Source: JBQQPY01 sp052258065
Lineage (GTDB): Bacteria > Pseudomonadota > Gammaproteobacteria > Enterobacterales > Enterobacteriaceae
Length of the DNA: 64,000 nt
Direction: 5' to 3'
Assembly (NCBI GenBank): GCA_052258065.1
Contig: JBQQPY010000002.1
Location: 1,054,001-1,118,000, forward strand
The position numbers were made by a program, and so were the translations under genes. The notes under the pieces are model-generated. The model was not told where the DNA came from. It saw only the letters and a list, made by a program, of their open reading frames with translations, and searched no databases. Shown here one piece after another: positions 53,672 through 63,879 of this stretch; the first letter of the stretch is position 1; each line of letters starts with the position of its first letter.

Positions 53672-54997
53672 TCAGTTTAGCTGCAACTGGGATAGCATCT
53701 GTTTAACTTGGGCGAGATATTCAGCGCGGTCGCTGCCGGTTAGCCCTTCTGTGCGCGGCAATTTAGCAGTCAGGGGATTAACCGCCTGCTGATTTATCCA
53801 GACTTCATAATGCAAATGGGGGCCGGTAGAACGGCCAGTGTTGCCGGATAAAGCGATGCGATCGCCACGCTTCACTTTCTGTCCCGGCTTCACTAACAAT
53901 TTCTTTAGATGCATATAGCGAGTCATGTATTGGCGACCGTGTCGGATAGCCACATAGTTACCAGCGACGCCGTCCTTTTTGCTGACCATGACTTCGCCGT
54001 CACCCACGGCCAGCACCGGAGTACCGACCGGCACGGCTAAATCAACGCCGCGATGAGGCACGATACGGTCAGTGAAAGGATTAATCCTACGCGGATTGAA
54101 ATTAGAGGAGATACGGAATTGTTTTACGGTAGGGAAACGCATAAAATTACGGGCGAGGCCGGCCGCATCAAGATTATAGAATTTACCGTCATCCGCGCGG
54201 AAAGCGTAATAATCTTTCTCACCTGTAGATAAGCGCACCGCGAGTAATTGACTTTGGGCGCTCCTTCCGTCTAGTATTTCCCTCGAGGTTAGAATCGAGA
54301 AATGACTCCCTTTACGTAGCTTGCGAAAATCTAGCTGCCACTGCAGTGCTTTAATCACCGTATTGATATCGCCGCCCGTCAGACCGGCCGCTCGAGCGCT
54401 AGTTACGAAACTGCCGTTGAGCTGGCCGGATAAGGTAGTGTTGCGCCACTTACCCTTAATATTGGAAATGCTTTCCTTAAAACCATCGTCAACGCGATCA
54501 TAGGCACGATTCTCGCGGCGAGAGACATTCCAAATCAAGCGCTGCAAATTGCCTTCGGCAGTCAGTGTCCAGGAGATAGACTGGCCTATTTTCAAATTAC
54601 GCAGCGCGGGATTTTTCTGCACCAGCGCAGTAATGTCGGCAATATCAATGCCGTACTGGCTAAGGATGCTGCTTAGCGTATCACCGGTAGATATGATATA
54701 TTCATGCACACCAGTTTCCCCTGCCACGCGTTCCTCTAGTTCGTCTTTTAGAATATCTTCGTCGCTGTCAGGGGTGATCTGGTCCAGTGGTTCGCTAGCC
54801 TCGGGCGCACGCTCGCGCAATTGATACTCTTTCGGCGATGTGATGCGGCTGGCGAACCGTTCTACAAGCGGGTAGTAGATATGAGGTTGCCAAACGGTGA
54901 TGGCTAAAGTGACTATCGTTAGCGATATCAGTATGACACGGTAAAGTCGTAGAAGATTGTTAAACACCAGGACGAAAGAGCGGGCTATCTGCTGCAC
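53672..54997 (-). CDS. mepM: Murein DD-endopeptidase MepM (YebA)
   Basis: MepM cuts peptidoglycan cross-links in the periplasm so the wall can expand. 441 residues. There is a single N-terminal membrane segment (about residues 20-36), a LysM domain (YIISTGDTLSSILSQYG, about residues 98-143), and a C-terminal M23 metallopeptidase domain with zinc ligands in HRGVDLAVPVGTP and GPHLHYEVW. Its start lies 12 bp after znuA on the same strand, so the two are probably co-transcribed. The frame is intact. Confidence 0.96.
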   Translation of the reverse strand: MQQIARSFVLVFNNLLRLYRVILISLTIVTLAITVWQPHIYYPLVERFASRITSPKEYQLRERAPEASEPLDQITPDSDEDILKDELEERVAGETGVHEYIISTGDTLSSILSQYGIDIADITALVQKNPALRNLKIGQSISWTLTAEGNLQRLIWNVSRRENRAYDRVDDGFKESISNIKGKWRNTTLSGQLNGSFVTSARAAGLTGGDINTVIKALQWQLDFRKLRKGSHFSILTSREILDGRSAQSQLLAVRLSTGEKDYYAFRADDGKFYNLDAAGLARNFMRFPTVKQFRISSNFNPRRINPFTDRIVPHRGVDLAVPVGTPVLAVGDGEVMVSKKDGVAGNYVAIRHGRQYMTRYMHLKKLLVKPGQKVKRGDRIALSGNTGRSTGPHLHYEVWINQQAVNPLTAKLPRTEGLTGSDRAEYLAQVKQMLSQLQLN

Positions 54998-55009
54998 TAA
55001 TAACTGTCC

Positions 55010-55981
55010 TCATATGTTCTTCTTCAGGCAGCTGACGTACTGGTTCGTCAATTTTGACAGAAAACGCGCGTAGCTTTCCCTGTCTAAGTCGATACCTATT
55101 CCTAGCGGATCCAAGATGCTAATATCCACCAATGTCCCACGGGCGATTGCATCGATAACAGCTGGTCTAAATTGTGGCTCAGCAAAAATACAGGATGCTT
55201 TTTTCTTAACTAACTGTATCCTAATTTTGTGTAAAGCTTGTGCACCAGGTTGTATTTCAGGATTGATAGTAAAATATCCTAACGGCGTTAGGTCATAGTA
55301 TGTTTCAAAATACCCATACGCATCATGAAATACGTAATACCCTTTAGCGCGAACAGGTTCCAGTATTTTAGCGATATTTTTGTCATTTTTTGTCAAGAGT
55401 AGGTTGAAAATTCTTAGATTATCATCCAATTTTTGTTTTTTTTCAGGTTTTAACTCTACGAGATAGTCATGTATCGCTTCAGCCGCACGCCGTGCGATGG
55501 CTGGAGAAAGCCACAAATGCATATTATACTCTCCGGGGTGATGGCTATCAGTTCTGCCTCTGTGATCTTTATCTTCATGATTTTTAAGCGGTTCTTTTCC
55601 TCCTTTTTGCAGAAGCGGAATAACGGACGGCAAGCTAGCTAGGGTAATTCGCCGCTCGGCAGGCAGCGAGGAGGCAGGGCCGGACAAAAATGCTTCCATT
55701 TCCGGTCCCACCCACACGAGCAGATCCGCTTTCTTTAACCGCAGCATATCAGTCAACCGCAAAGCATAATCATGGGGTGACGCGCCATCGGGCAACACTA
55801 TCTCCACCGGCATAACACCATCAGCGACGGCAGCGGCGATAAATCCCAGAGTGCGGAGCGAGGCGACGACCGCGGCCTGCGCTTTGACGCCCGCTATCAA
55901 ACCTAAAGCACCTCCTAGACAGGCGAAGCGGCAGGTACGCCAAACGGCGCGTAACAAGGTGTAGTGATGGGATGCAAGCAT
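55010..55981 (-). CDS. znuA: Zinc ABC transporter, periplasmic binding protein
   Basis: ZnuA binds Zn2+ in the periplasm and hands it to ZnuB. 323 residues from the ATG at 55981. The N-terminus has a signal-type hydrophobic stretch (CLGGALGLIAGVKA) ending at AQA, followed by AVVASLRTLGF. The first zinc histidine region is PDGASPHDYALR, a short His/Asp/Glu-rich loop lies at NHEDKDHRGRTDSHH, then NMHLWLSP and FHDAYGYFE. The open frame extends upstream to about 56083 across the operator, but the family start favours 55981. It is divergent from znuC-znuB. Confidence 0.95.
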   Translation of the reverse strand: MLASHHYTLLRAVWRTCRFACLGGALGLIAGVKAQAAVVASLRTLGFIAAAVADGVMPVEIVLPDGASPHDYALRLTDMLRLKKADLLVWVGPEMEAFLSGPASSLPAERRITLASLPSVIPLLQKGGKEPLKNHEDKDHRGRTDSHHPGEYNMHLWLSPAIARRAAEAIHDYLVELKPEKKQKLDDNLRIFNLLLTKNDKNIAKILEPVRAKGYYVFHDAYGYFETYYDLTPLGYFTINPEIQPGAQALHKIRIQLVKKKASCIFAEPQFRPAVIDAIARGTLVDISILDPLGIGIDLDRESYARFLSKLTNQYVSCLKKNI

Positions 55982-56009
55982 GGCAATATTTTCATCGGTA
56001 ACAAAGTGG

Positions 56010-56036
56010 GTTGTTATGCTATAATAATTTTGTAAT
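56010..56036. promoter_or_regulatory. Probable Zur operator and znuC promoter region
   Basis: The short gap between the divergent znuA and znuC carries TTGTTATGCTATAATAATT, a partly palindromic TTAT-TATAA(T/C)A pattern like the Zur boxes of enterobacterial znuA-znuC regions. It overlaps a good -10 (TATAAT) for znuC. The match is by eye only. Confidence 0.55.
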
Positions 56037-56054
56037 TTAACAACCGTAATCATC

Positions 56055-56812
56055 ATGACCGATTTGGTAATTCTGGAACACATTGGGGTCGCTTTTGGCC
56101 GAAAAGCGGTGCTGCACGATATCTCTTTTACCCTGCGCCCCGGTCACATCCTTACCCTGCTAGGCCCAAACGGCGCTGGCAAATCAACGCTGGTGAGAGT
56201 AGTGCTTGGGCTTATCGCCCCTACTGAGGGTACACTAATACGCCAACCGAAACTGCGCATGGGATATGTCCCACAGAAAATATACCTGGACCCCACGCTA
56301 CCACTGACGGTAGAACGTTTCATGCGTCTACGACTAGGCGTCAAGAAAAGCGACATAGCACCATCCCTGGCCTGTGTGCAGGCGCAACATTTACAGACAG
56401 CGCCCATGCAGAAACTTTCCGGGGTGAAATGCAGCGAGTGCTGCTGGCGCGCGCCCTGCTCAGTTCACCAAAGCTCTTAGTGCTCGATGAGCCGACTCAG
56501 GGCATTGACGTCAACGGCCAGGTCGCGCTGTATGATTTAATCGACAACATTCGCCGGACTCTCGATTGCGCAGTCTTGCTGGTATCGCACGATTTACATC
56601 TGGTGATGGCGAAAACCGACGAAGTACTGTGCCTTAATCACCATATCTGCTGTTCCGGCACGCTGCATATGGTTTCGGATCACCCTGATTTTATTGCTAT
56701 GTTCCGGCAGCGCGAGCCGGCGCCGTTCGCTATTTATCATCATTATCATAACCATCGCCACGATTTGCAAGGGGAAGTCGTACCACCCGAATCGGGATGC
56801 ATGTCGCCATGA
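56055..56812 (+). CDS. znuC: Zinc ABC transporter ATPase, one -1 frameshift
   Basis: The ATPase of the ZnuABC high-affinity zinc importer. Walker A is GPNGAGKST near residue 38. The signature, which should read LSGGEMQRV, is broken: four G at 56421-56424 stand where five are needed, giving LSGVKCSE before a stop at 56480. In the restored frame the protein continues [11 protein letters not shown], Walker [13 protein letters not shown], the H-loop LLVSHDL, and a His-rich tail ([10 protein letters not shown]), 252 residues. The lesion is exactly in the ABC signature motif, so the uncorrected product would be inactive. Its stop overlaps the znuB start (ATGA). Confidence 0.87.
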
Positions 56813-57594
56813 TTGAATTATTATTTCCTGGCTGGCTCGCTGGTGTAATGTTATCGCTGGCGGCGGGCCCCCTCGGCGCCTTCGTAGTGTGGCGCAAGAT
56901 GTCTTATTTTGGCGATACCCTCGCTCATGCCTCACTCTTAGGCGTCGCTTTTGGCTTTTTACTGAACATAAATCTGTTTTATGCTGTGATTGCGGTTACA
57001 CTAGCCCTGGCGCTCGGTCTGGTGTGGCTGGAACGCTTTCCCCAGCTGGCTATCGATACGTTGTTGGGCATCATGGCACACGGCTCTCTCTCACTGGGCC
57101 TAGTAGTGGTTAGCCTAATGCAAGGAGTGCGGGTAGATCTAATGGCCTATCTGTTTGGCGACCTACTAGCGGTAACGCTACGGGATATTGCGCTGGTCAG
57201 CGCGGGAGTTGCGGTAGTGCTGACTCTTATTTTATGGCAATGGCGCGCGCTGTTGTCCGTGACAATTAGCCCCGAGTTAGCCTACGTAGACGGCATTCCA
57301 CTGCCCCGCATCAAGCTACTCTTGATGCTGGTAACGGCGTTAACCATCGGGCTGGCGATGAAGTTTGTCGGTGCGTTGATTATTACTTCGCTACTCATAA
57401 TTCCCGCGGCGGCTGCTCGCCATTGTGCACGCAGCCCGGAGCAAATGGCGTTATACGCCACCCTAGCAGGCGCGCTGGCGGTTACCGGCGGCCTAGCGTT
57501 TTCTGCGGTCTACGATACACCGGCCGGGCCGTCTGTAGTGCTGTGCGCCTCAGCGCTGTTCTTGCTAAGCCTAACTGTCAAAGCGCACCCTTGA
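56809..57594 (+). CDS. znuB: Zinc ABC transporter permease
   Basis: ZnuB is the integral membrane subunit. 261 residues with about eight hydrophobic segments. [60 protein letters not shown] and [13 protein letters not shown] are conserved. The start at 56809 overlaps the znuC stop as ATGA, which implies translational coupling. An ATG at 56797 is in frame but gives a non-family extension. The frame is intact, which argues that the transporter is still in use. Confidence 0.96.
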   Translation: MIELLFPGWLAGVMLSLAAGPLGAFVVWRKMSYFGDTLAHASLLGVAFGFLLNINLFYAVIAVTLALALGLVWLERFPQLAIDTLLGIMAHGSLSLGLVVVSLMQGVRVDLMAYLFGDLLAVTLRDIALVSAGVAVVLTLILWQWRALLSVTISPELAYVDGIPLPRIKLLLMLVTALTIGLAMKFVGALIITSLLIIPAAAARHCARSPEQMALYATLAGALAVTGGLAFSAVYDTPAGPSVVLCASALFLLSLTVKAHP

Positions 57595-57675
57595 CTGTCG
57601 ATGAGCAATTAAAAGAGCCTGTCATTAACCGATTTTGGCAGTAGACCGGGTTGCTGATGCCTACCTATAGCAACA

Positions 57676-58692
57676 TCATTTCTTATCGCCGCCATGTCCC
57701 TCAATCCCGAAATGGCGATAAGCACGGATGGTAGCGATACGCCCACGGTGTGTTCGCTGTATAAACCCTTGCTGAATTAAAAACGGCTCCAGCACATCTT
57801 CAATCGTCTTACGCTCCTCCCCGATCGCCGCTGCTAGGTTATCTAACCCTACCGGTCCGCCAAAAAACTTATTTATGATAGTCAGCAGCAGCTTGCGATC
57901 CATAAAATCGAACCCTTGGGGATCAACATTTAGCATGTTCAGCGCGTTCACGACCACCTCATCGGTGATATGGCCCGCAGCGCGCACGTCGGCAAAGTCA
58001 CGGACACGGCGCAGTAGGCGATTGCCGATACGCGGCGTACCACGCGCCCGGCGCGCGATCTCTCTCGCGCCGCCTTCGGTAATATTTAGCACGAGCCTGG
58101 CGGCGCTACGGCTTACAATATGCTGTAAATCTCCCGTCTGATAAAATTCTAGCCGCTGCATGATACCAAACCGATCGCGCAGAGGCTGCGTCAGCGAGCC
58201 TGCGCGGGTGGTGGCACCCACCAGTGTAAACGGAGGTAGCTCGATTTTGATAGAGCGAGCGGCTGGACCTTCGCCTATCATGATATCCAGCTGATAATTT
58301 TCCATTGCGGGATAAAGCACTTCTTCTACTACCGGCGAAAGTCGATGTATTTCATCAATGAATAAAACGTCATAGGGCTCAAGGTTAGTCAGCATCGCCG
58401 CTAAATCACCAGCTTTTTCCAGCACCGGACCCGAGGTAGTGCGCAGATTAACCCCCATCTCATTAGCGACAATGTACGCTAGTGTAGTTTTACCTAGCCC
58501 AGGCGGCCCCGAGACAAGCAAATGATCGAGAGCGTCGCCGCGCATTTTCGCGGCCCGAATGAAAATCTCCATCTGCTCACGCACGTAGGGCTGGCCGATA
58601 TACTCTGCCAGTGTTTTCGGCCGGATAGCGCGATCGATAACTTTTTCTTCGGTTGCTACCGAGGTATTAATTAATCGATCAGCCTCTATCAT
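57676..58692 (-). CDS. ruvB: Holliday junction helicase RuvB
   Basis: The AAA+ motor that drives branch migration with RuvA. 338 residues. Walker A is [12 protein letters not shown], Walker [10 protein letters not shown], sensor [18 protein letters not shown] with the arginine finger, and the C-terminal winged-helix region ends with RTHRGRIAT. The gap to ruvA is only 8 bp, so they share a transcript. It is convergent with znuB. Confidence 0.97.
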   Translation of the reverse strand: MIEADRLINTSVATEEKVIDRAIRPKTLAEYIGQPYVREQMEIFIRAAKMRGDALDHLLVSGPPGLGKTTLAYIVANEMGVNLRTTSGPVLEKAGDLAAMLTNLEPYDVLFIDEIHRLSPVVEEVLYPAMENYQLDIMIGEGPAARSIKIELPPFTLVGATTRAGSLTQPLRDRFGIMQRLEFYQTGDLQHIVSRSAARLVLNITEGGAREIARRARGTPRIGNRLLRRVRDFADVRAAGHITDEVVVNALNMLNVDPQGFDFMDRKLLLTIINKFFGGPVGLDNLAAAIGEERKTIEDVLEPFLIQQGFIQRTHRGRIATIRAYRHFGIEGHGGDKK

Positions 58693-58700
58693 CCTGTACC

Positions 58701-59327
58701 TTACAGCGCAGCGCGCAGCGCATCACGAATAAGAGTTTCACAATTAGCGCCAACGCTCGAGACTTTGCTGACCATCCGTCTTGCCTCTTGCAGTTTATAT
58801 CCTAGCGCTATCAGTGCGGCAATCGCTTCGGTATCGGGATCAGAAAGATTGACGAAATTGACCTGCGCGCTGATAGTGGGGTGAATATTTTCAACGCCCT
58901 GCGGCGGAAATAAATAGCCGGACAGACTTTTAAACCTGTCTTTCATTTCTACCACCAGCCTTTCCGCGCTCTTTTTACCGATGCCAGGTAATTTCACTAG
59001 TGCGTTAATTTCCTGGCGCTCCACGGCACTGACAAATTGCTGCGCTGACATTCCGGACAAAATCGCCAACGCTAACTTCGGCCCGACGCTGTTTACTTTA
59101 ATCAATTCGCGAAACAACATCCGCTCTTGTTTATGAATAAAACCAAACAGCAATTGAGCATCCTCACGCACTACGAAATGAGTAAAGACGACTGCCTCCT
59201 TACCGTTTTCCGGCAGGGCATAGAAGCAGGTCATCGGCAATTGCACTTCATAACCTACCCCATGAGTCTCTAACAGCACTAGCGGCGGCTGCTTTTCCAA
59301 AATGATGCCTCTAAGACGTCCGATCAC
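58701..59327 (-). CDS. ruvA: Holliday junction DNA-binding protein RuvA
   Basis: RuvA binds four-way junctions and loads RuvB. 208 residues. The N-terminal domain starts [28 protein letters not shown]. Two helix-hairpin-helix motifs follow ([17 protein letters not shown] [14 protein letters not shown] and [17 protein letters not shown]). The C-terminal RuvB-binding domain is intact. The normal upstream neighbour ruvC is 26.6 kb away. Confidence 0.96.
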   Translation of the reverse strand: MIGRLRGIILEKQPPLVLLETHGVGYEVQLPMTCFYALPENGKEAVVFTHFVVREDAQLLFGFIHKQERMLFRELIKVNSVGPKLALAILSGMSAQQFVSAVERQEINALVKLPGIGKKSAERLVVEMKDRFKSLSGYLFPPQGVENIHPTISAQVNFVNLSDPDTEAIAALIALGYKLQEARRMVSKVSSVGANCETLIRDALRAAL

Positions 59328-59370
59328 CTTGCCCTTCCTTTACGCATTAGGTTATTGCTTTTGATCTGTT

Positions 59371-59520
59371 ATTCAGCACCTAATTTTTTCATATTACCAA
59401 GAAAGCAGACAACTATAAATAAATTATTTACTTTTCAAAAGTATAAATAATTAGACTTTTTTATAAACTTAGAACGCAAGATCGCAAATCTCATGTATTT
59501 CATTATATTTTTGATTAAAA
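59371..59520 (+). repeat. Element A copy
   Basis: TTCAGCACCTAATTTTTTC start, AAGAAAGCAGACAACTATAAATAAATT, AACTTAGAACGCAAGATCGC and ATGTATTTCATTATATTT end. It faces an inverted copy at 60148 across two element B copies. Confidence 0.7.
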
Positions 59521-59755
59521 ATTTTTCTCAGCCAGCCTCAACAGGCTGTATGGTATTGAGAGTGCTTTCAATACCGCCAGCAAGCAGCACCGCATCAGTG
59601 CTTCCGCAGCATAACCTCTGTTAAATCAATACTGAAATTTAGCTAAGTAACGAGATATATATTAGCCACGAATTGCGTGGTCAGTACCCATTATGGCGCT
59701 TTAAATATTCTCAAGAATAATATTTATCTACTTAAAAGTTTTTGTTTAAGTATAA
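59521..59755 (-). repeat. Element B, inverted copy, nearly complete
   Basis: CAGCCTCAACAGGCTGTATGG, the CACCGCATCAGTGCTTCC block, AATTTAGCTAAGTAACGAG at the centre, then ATTATGGCGCTTTAAATATTC and AATATTTATCTAC. It lacks only the outer 30 bases of the second arm. Confidence 0.75.
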
Positions 59756-59877
59756 TTAAGGTTTTTTAATTAAGACTCATAATAAGTTAACTAAAAATTA
59801 ATATCATTTTCTAAAAACTAAAAACACTACAGCTTAAGGCAGAAAGCTTAAAGCCAAGCAAAAAGAACTAAAAAGAC

Positions 59878-60147
59878 CTGATTATGCACCTAGCCTGGCT
59901 AAGCTTGAACTACACTAATAATAAACACTTTTCAAGTGAATCAATACTCTACTGGAAAATATTAAAAACGCTATACTGAGCATTTTCTATACAATTTATG
60001 ACTAACTATAAGCATTATTCTCCAGCCGAATTGGAGTCTTGATTCAACAGACGTTATGACTTAGAAGAACTGATATCGCACCTTTTGGTGGCGGCATTAA
60101 AAGCAACCACAAGGCCATAAAGCCTGCTGAGGCTAGCTAAAAAATGC
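59878..60147 (+). repeat. Element B, full-length copy without an insertion
   Basis: Starts ATTATGCACCTAGCCTGGC and ends GCTAGCTAAAAAATGCATAATTAAG, about 270 bp. The centre reads TTCTCCAGCCGAATTG, where the CTA target has mutated. Its terminal inverted repeats are evident. Confidence 0.8.
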
Positions 60148-60290
60148 ATAATTAAGGGAAAATATGATGAACTAAATAAGATTTAAGATCTCACAGCCTA
60201 GGTTCATAAAAAATTATAACTATCTATATCTAGAATAGATAAATCATTTATTTATAATTTCTTACTTTCGCTAAGATGAAAAATAAAAAT
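60148..60290 (-). repeat. Element A, inverted copy
   Basis: GAAAATATGATGAACTAAATAAG, then TTTAAGATCTCAC and TTATAACTATCTATATC. These are the reverse complements of the end of element A. Together with 59371-59520 it brackets the element B copies as an inverted pair. Confidence 0.7.
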
Positions 60291-60329
60291 TATCTGATAA
60301 ATAACGACTTTACGATTGTGATTATAATA

Positions 60330-60530
60330 TAAGAAAATTAAGAATTTTACCTATCTAAACTTGAGCTATACTGGGAATAGACAATTATCAAATTGATAAA
60401 TCTTTATCTAAAACTAATTTATCTTTTTACCGAAAAGCAGGGAATTTTAAATAAATTATTTACTTTTTTAAAGTATAGATAGCTAGACTGTTTTTAAATC
60501 AGAAGGTGAGATCTTAAGTCTCAGTCAGAG
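60330..60530 (+). repeat. Element B fragment followed by element A
   Basis: An element B left arm (TTGAGCTATACTGGGAATAGAC) of about 80 bp is followed by an element A copy (60415-60530: CTTTTTACCGAAAAGCAGGGAA ... GAAGGTGAGATCTTAAGTC). Confidence 0.65.
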
Positions 60531-60544
60531 TGTTAATCAGAAAG

Positions 60545-61275
60545 AGCAAGCATGCCGAATAGAAAGTTGTAAATACCTTGACTTTGTCGAATTGCTATAC
60601 ATAAATTGGACATAAATTGAACGTGTAAGCGACTAAATAACAAGGTATTATCGGAGATTCTGCAGATAGGTGCACGCAAAATTGATCACGCAAAGCAAGG
60701 CGCGTGTGTAATTAACGAGAGAGCTTGTCCACGGAAACCAGCGCGTGCATCATCTCATATGGCCGAGGATAAACGTTCACCAGATTCTCCATAGCCGCAA
60801 CGAATTAGGCATCGACTTCTAGTGGTATCACTCAGCCGATTTTCGTCTACGGGTTCAGTTCGTTTTTTAGTATACGCTTTGCTGTTTAACGTATTGCAGT
60901 TCCACAGCTTGATCGGTAAGCAGTTGCAAAACTCACTATCTCCGCCCCTACGTCAGCTGGCTACAGCTTAGTGTAATTAAATACGATTCGTCCTCAGCAT
61001 CCACAATACGATAATAGACCTATTTATTCGGTTTACTACTCAAGACTGCGTCAAGCCCTTCTTTAAAGAAAGAATGCTTCACCTGATCGATCTTGCAAGC
61101 AGTGATTCGTAAAATCTCAGCTAATGCCGCACGACTGAGTCGATTTACACAGCGAATTAATCTATTGCAATTCAAAAATCAATATATTTACAACTTTCTG
61201 TGCAAAATTCTTTTCCTTGCTGATCAACGATTTTAATGATATTCTTTTACATTCTTTCTTCCACGTGAAGGCGCA
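60545..61275. mobile_element. Two IS630-b fragments in opposite orientation
   Basis: 60545-60690 reads forward as the N-terminal end of IS630-b (GCATGCCGAATAGAAAG, GGTGCACGCAAAATTGATCA). 60700-61275 reads as an inverted copy of the N-terminal two thirds (ACAAACG to CCTTGCTGATCAACG). The inverted pair can form a long imperfect hairpin. A 35-bp element B scrap (GGCTACGAATTGCATGG) lies at 61278-61312. Confidence 0.65.
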
Positions 61276-61429
61276 TGCTGGCTACGAATTGCATGGCCAG
61301 TGCTCGTAAAGAAAGTCACTGAATGCTACCGACGGAAAGAATTGTTTCTTTTTCACCGCAGGAAAACGTTTAATTGACAGAGAGAAAAAGTTAAGCTTAG
61401 CCTATTTTATCACGATCATCGAGTGCATC

Positions 61430-62112
61430 ATGACGCAAATGCTTACCTGGCAAGATACTCTCGCGCAGGAAAAAGACCTGCCTTACTTTCAAGAAACACT
61501 AGCTTTTATTGCCAGAAAACGTGCAGAAAAAATTATCGTCTATCCACCGGCAAAGGATGTATTTAATGCTTTCCGTTTCACGGAATTGAATGTGGTAAAA
61601 GTGGTTATCCTCGGTCAAGATCCCTATCATGGCCCCAATCAGGCCCATGGCCTTGCTTTTTCTGTTAAGCCTGGCGTTACAACCCCACCCTCTTTAGTTA
61701 ACATCTATAAAGAGCTGGCCAGCGACATTCCCGGCTTTGTTATACCGAAACATGGCTGTTTGCAAAGCTGGGCGCAACAAGGCGTAATGTTGCTTAATAC
61801 AGTGCTGACGGTAGAAGCGGGGAAAGCACATTCCCAAGCCAATCTGGGTTGGGAAACGTTTACAGATAAAGTTATTAAGGCACTCAACACACACCGTAAA
61901 GGGATTGTATTTTTGCTTTGGGGATCCCATGCGCAAAAAAAGGCGCGATTATTGACTCCAAACGCCACCATGTACTTAAGGCGCCCCACCCCTCTCCTCT
62001 GTCTGCGCATCGTGGCTTTCTCGGCTGCCACCATTTCTCGCAGGCCAATGCTCTACTGATACACGAAAACCAAACGCCTATTAACTGGACGCCGACGTTG
62101 CCGGTTACTTGA
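61430..62112 (+). CDS. ung: Uracil-DNA glycosylase, one -1 frameshift
   Basis: Ung removes uracil from DNA. The catalytic water-activating motif GQDPYHGP is at residues 62-69 and AHGLAFS follows. After LLWGSHAQK an A run (61935-61941) has seven bases where eight are needed. In the restored frame it continues [34 protein letters not shown], including the HPSPLS DNA-intercalation motif, to NWTPTLP and the stop at 62110-62112, giving 227 residues, near the usual 229. Uncorrected, the motif is lost and a 32-residue wrong tail follows. Either the gene is newly dead or it is rescued by slippage. Confidence 0.87.
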
Positions 62113-62174
62113 CACCAAATAGAGCCCAATACGAACAGAATTGTACTGCATGTTGCATTTTGCAAAGTGATAAT

Positions 62175-62250
62175 GTTTTTTAAATAATTTAAGTTTAGTT
62201 TTTACTAAAATTTTATAGACAGCAATAAAGTTTTGCTGCTATCGGTAATA
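62175..62250 (-). mobile_element. IS481-like outer end scrap
   Basis: TTTTATAGACAGCAATAAAG resembles the outer end of the IS481-type copies at 8740 and 46540. The 62251-62430 stretch that follows is unassigned. Confidence 0.45.
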
Positions 62251-62429
62251 CTTGCAAGCTAGACTGTTTCATAGCGTGTTATCTCCCTGTTGTTGCAACA
62301 GTGCATGCAATCAATCAGCAAGATACGCTAGCCCCCGCATCCCCGCACATTAGAAATAAGCATAACTCTCTCGACCTGTGCTGAAACCAAAGCAATAGAT
62401 TCTCTAAATACATGACTCTAAATTTAATT

Positions 62430-62554
62430 TTAATTTAGATCTTACCGAAAGCAAGAAATATAAATTATTTGTTTTTAAACATATAGATAGTTAGATTATT
62501 TTGTAAAATCAAAACGTGAGATATTAAATCTCATCCATTTTATCATATTTCCCT
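62430..62554 (+). repeat. Element A copy
   Basis: TTTTAATTTAGATCTTACCG, AAATTATTTGTTTTTAAAC, GATAGTTAGATTATTTTG, AACGTGAGATATTAAATC and ATCATATTTCCC. It leads directly into element B. Confidence 0.7.
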
Positions 62555-62698
62555 TGATTGGATGCTTTAATCAGCCAAGCTTAGCTACGCTGGAATAGAC
62601 ACTTTTCAAGTGGATAAATACTTTACTGGAGAATATCAAAAACACTATAATAGGCACTTACCATGCAATTCGTATCCAATATACGTTTCGCTACCTAG
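62555..62698 (+). repeat. Element B left arm (left of an IS630-a insertion)
   Basis: GATTGGATGCTTTAATCAGCC, then GAATAGACACTTTTCAAG and ACTATAATAGGCACTTACC, to the centre GCTACCTA. The right arm resumes at 63734 (AACAAAATATTAAATC, ATTGATGCTGCGCTTC). Confidence 0.75.
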
Positions 62699-63733
62699 AC
62701 AACTTTTTATTTATTTAGCTTTATAGCGTGCTGCGATAACAAATTATATCAATCTTTATAGAAAATCAACTCAATAGCTTGAGCGCTCGAATTCTACAGA
62801 GAATCAACGGTTCTTTCTCTAGCTTTTCTGGGCAATGATTTTAGCTTAAAAACGCTATCTCGATAAAATTTCAATCCTGTAAATAAAGCCGAAGATAAAG
62901 AAAGATTGAATCTTAAGATTAAATAGCTTCTCCTACACTATTGACTTTGTGAGTATCCTAAATTATTCATTATCATGATATTCCTTGATATAAATTTAGG
63001 AACAAGTCTCTATTCTATACAAGCAAGGAAATCATCTCCGTTTATTACTCCAAAAATGGCATATTTGTACTTAATTTAGATAGATACATACCAGAAATGA
63101 GTGTCGTCTTTCCCACTAAGCTCTTAAGACATCAACCTAGAATCATTAATCTCGTCTTCTGCGGCCTTTTCATATACGAATATTTATTCGTTGTTGTTTT
63201 TTAATCAATGAAAATAAGATTTTCTGTAAAAATATGAGATTTCTTTAGACTAAAATTTGCACGCATGAACTACATCGTCACTCTCTTTTCACTGGCATTT
63301 ATGGTCTTTTTAACTGTCATTATATGGTAGTAAAAAGCGCTATAGTCTAGCAATACTCGTTTAAATTCTGAAAGTACTTTTCAAGGAAGTTTATATTTTA
63401 GATAAGGTTGGTTCACAAGACTTATCCATAAGATTTAAGATAAAAGTAGAATACGCATCAATTTTTAACTCGCAATTCTAGTTTTCTCTAAATTTAGATC
63501 TGTAAATTCCAGTCTCACGAAATTGCTTGCTTCAACAGGCCGTAGTAAAAGGATCTCTTTGATATTTATTCGCCGAGATGCGTGCAGAACGACCAGCCTC
63601 AACTAATCCAATTATTCGTAATATTAAGTTCTCACTGTAAGAATGTACTATTTAGACCTTAGAGAAAAATTATCTACAGTATATATATGAGTAGCTATTT
63701 AACAAACTAGAATAGATAAAAAGTGCTCTAAAC
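62699..63733 (-). mobile_element. IS630-a, longest copy, inserted in element B
   Basis: About 1.03 kb from GACAACTTTTTATTTATTTAG to GAATAGATAAAAAGTGCTC, with both inverted ends and flanking TA. Minus-strand fragments correspond to an IS630-type transposase (DLNPIE-type C-terminal region, FIDE-like middle). Stops and frameshifts occur in every frame. Confidence 0.75.
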
Positions 63734-63879
63734 AAAATATTAAATCAACGGAGGTTATACCTTCAAAGCATTGATGCTGCGCTTCTTTACGGAACTTAAA
63801 AGATGAGATCTTAAATCTTACGTTTTTATCGTATTCTGCCTAATTATGTATTTTAATCAGCTATTCTCAACAGGCTGTA
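63734..63879 (+). repeat. Element B right arm, element A end, then a further element B arm
   Basis: 63734-63786 is the truncated right arm belonging to 62555-62698. 63787-63830 is the end of an element A (GATGAGATCTTAAATC, TTTTTATCGTATT). 63831-63879 is an inverted element B arm (CAGCTATTCTCAACAGGCTG). Confidence 0.65.
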
